Origin: Megachile rotundata
Taxonomy: Eukaryota > Arthropoda > Insecta > Hymenoptera > Megachilidae
Length of the DNA stretch: 64,000 nucleotides
Direction: 5' to 3'
Assembly: GCF_050947335.1 (NCBI RefSeq)
Contig: NC_134985.1
Coordinates: forward strand, 19,087,190-19,151,189
Position 1 is the first letter of the stretch, and each line of letters starts with the position of its first letter. The translations under genes were made by a program, and so were the position numbers. This document shows positions 63,407 through 64,000 of this stretch, piece by piece. The notes beneath the pieces were generated by a model. That model made no database searches. It saw only the letters and a list, made by a program, of their open reading frames with translations, and had not been told where the DNA came from.

Positions 63407-64000
63407 CCGGAGAAACTTTTTCGAAGGGAACGATGTCGTAAACTTGCTGTCGTGCGCACGACTCGATCGTCGCGCTCGCCTGAAATCCGACTCCGTCCAT
63501 TGCTGTGATGACTCGGTGCGTTTCCGCGCACGGTGAGAGTAGGAAGTAATTTTCACGCGAAACCACGTGAAACGATAATGGGACTTTTTTATCGATCGGT
63601 TCCCGACTCGTCTCGACGCGTTCTCGCGCGGACCTTCGAACGACGCTTCGAACGATTGCGCTGTAAATACGCGAACCGCAACTTACGCGAACGAGAACCA
63701 CGATCGGAAAGAGACGGTCGGCGGTAAATTTTGTCCGGTAGTCGCTCCATGACCTGGGTTAGAAACGTTCCTGGCGTAGATGCAGGGATAGAATTCGACG
63801 GAGACGCTCGTTTTCTCGTCGCGCAATAACGCGGTAGCGAGAGGATTCGGTAATCGACGTTACGAAATGCGTCGCGAAACGGTGATTACGTTTTTAGAGT
63901 AGAAATTGTACCGTTCAGGCGACGAGATCGACAGAGAAACAGGCGATGTCGCGAATACGTAGGCGAAGCCTGATCACGGATGATCCGATGGTTCAGAGCG
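63407..64000 (+). other. Bestrophin 3' UTR (continues past window)
   Basis: CpG-rich sequence without a recognisable poly(A) hexamer, so the transcript probably ends beyond the window. Confidence 0.5.

Overview
The window is nuclear DNA from an insect, most likely a hymenopteran (order-level guess). It carries spliced genes with short GT-AG introns, TATA/TCAGT-type core promoters and a complete lactate dehydrogenase of clear insect type. The long introns are rich in CpG and minisatellites. I see no viral, bacterial, rRNA, tRNA, transposon or CRISPR signature.

Layout, with every recognised gene on the + strand. (1) At 246-2704 lie the last five coding exons of a divergent lactate dehydrogenase (LDH) paralogue. 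Its reading frame and splice sites are intact but the catalytic residues are replaced, so it is a candidate pseudoenzyme. Its last intron holds a palindrome-rich minisatellite. (2) 2.8-14.2 kb is intergenic, with an 80-bp tandem array (8.65-9.38 kb) and a G-rich 16-bp array with strong G-quadruplex potential (11.1-11.96 kb). (3) At 14.2-14.9 kb are two unassigned open segments. (4) At 15.2-18.5 kb is the canonical Ldh gene (332 aa), with a TATA promoter, an AAGGTCACCTT palindrome next to the start site and upstream RCGTG motifs. (5) At 19.5-22.2 kb is a third LDH-family gene (410 aa). It keeps nearly all catalytic residues and has a 77-residue Arg-rich N-terminal extension that looks like a mitochondrial presequence. 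(6) 22.7-24.1 kb is a promoter and leader region. (7) A bestrophin-family Ca2+-activated anion channel gene fills 24.1-63.4 kb: ten coding exons, 852 aa, introns of up to 14.9 kb. Intron 2 contains a 45-bp minisatellite related in sequence to the one in the first LDH gene, and intron 5 uses a GC-AG splice pair.

The three LDH genes are a tandem duplication with different fates: a housekeeping enzyme, a probably organelle-targeted enzyme and a catalytically dead copy. Exon lengths (118, 174, 174, 242 nt) match exactly across the copies, so intron gain or loss can be read directly. The linked bestrophin gene has no obvious functional tie to them.
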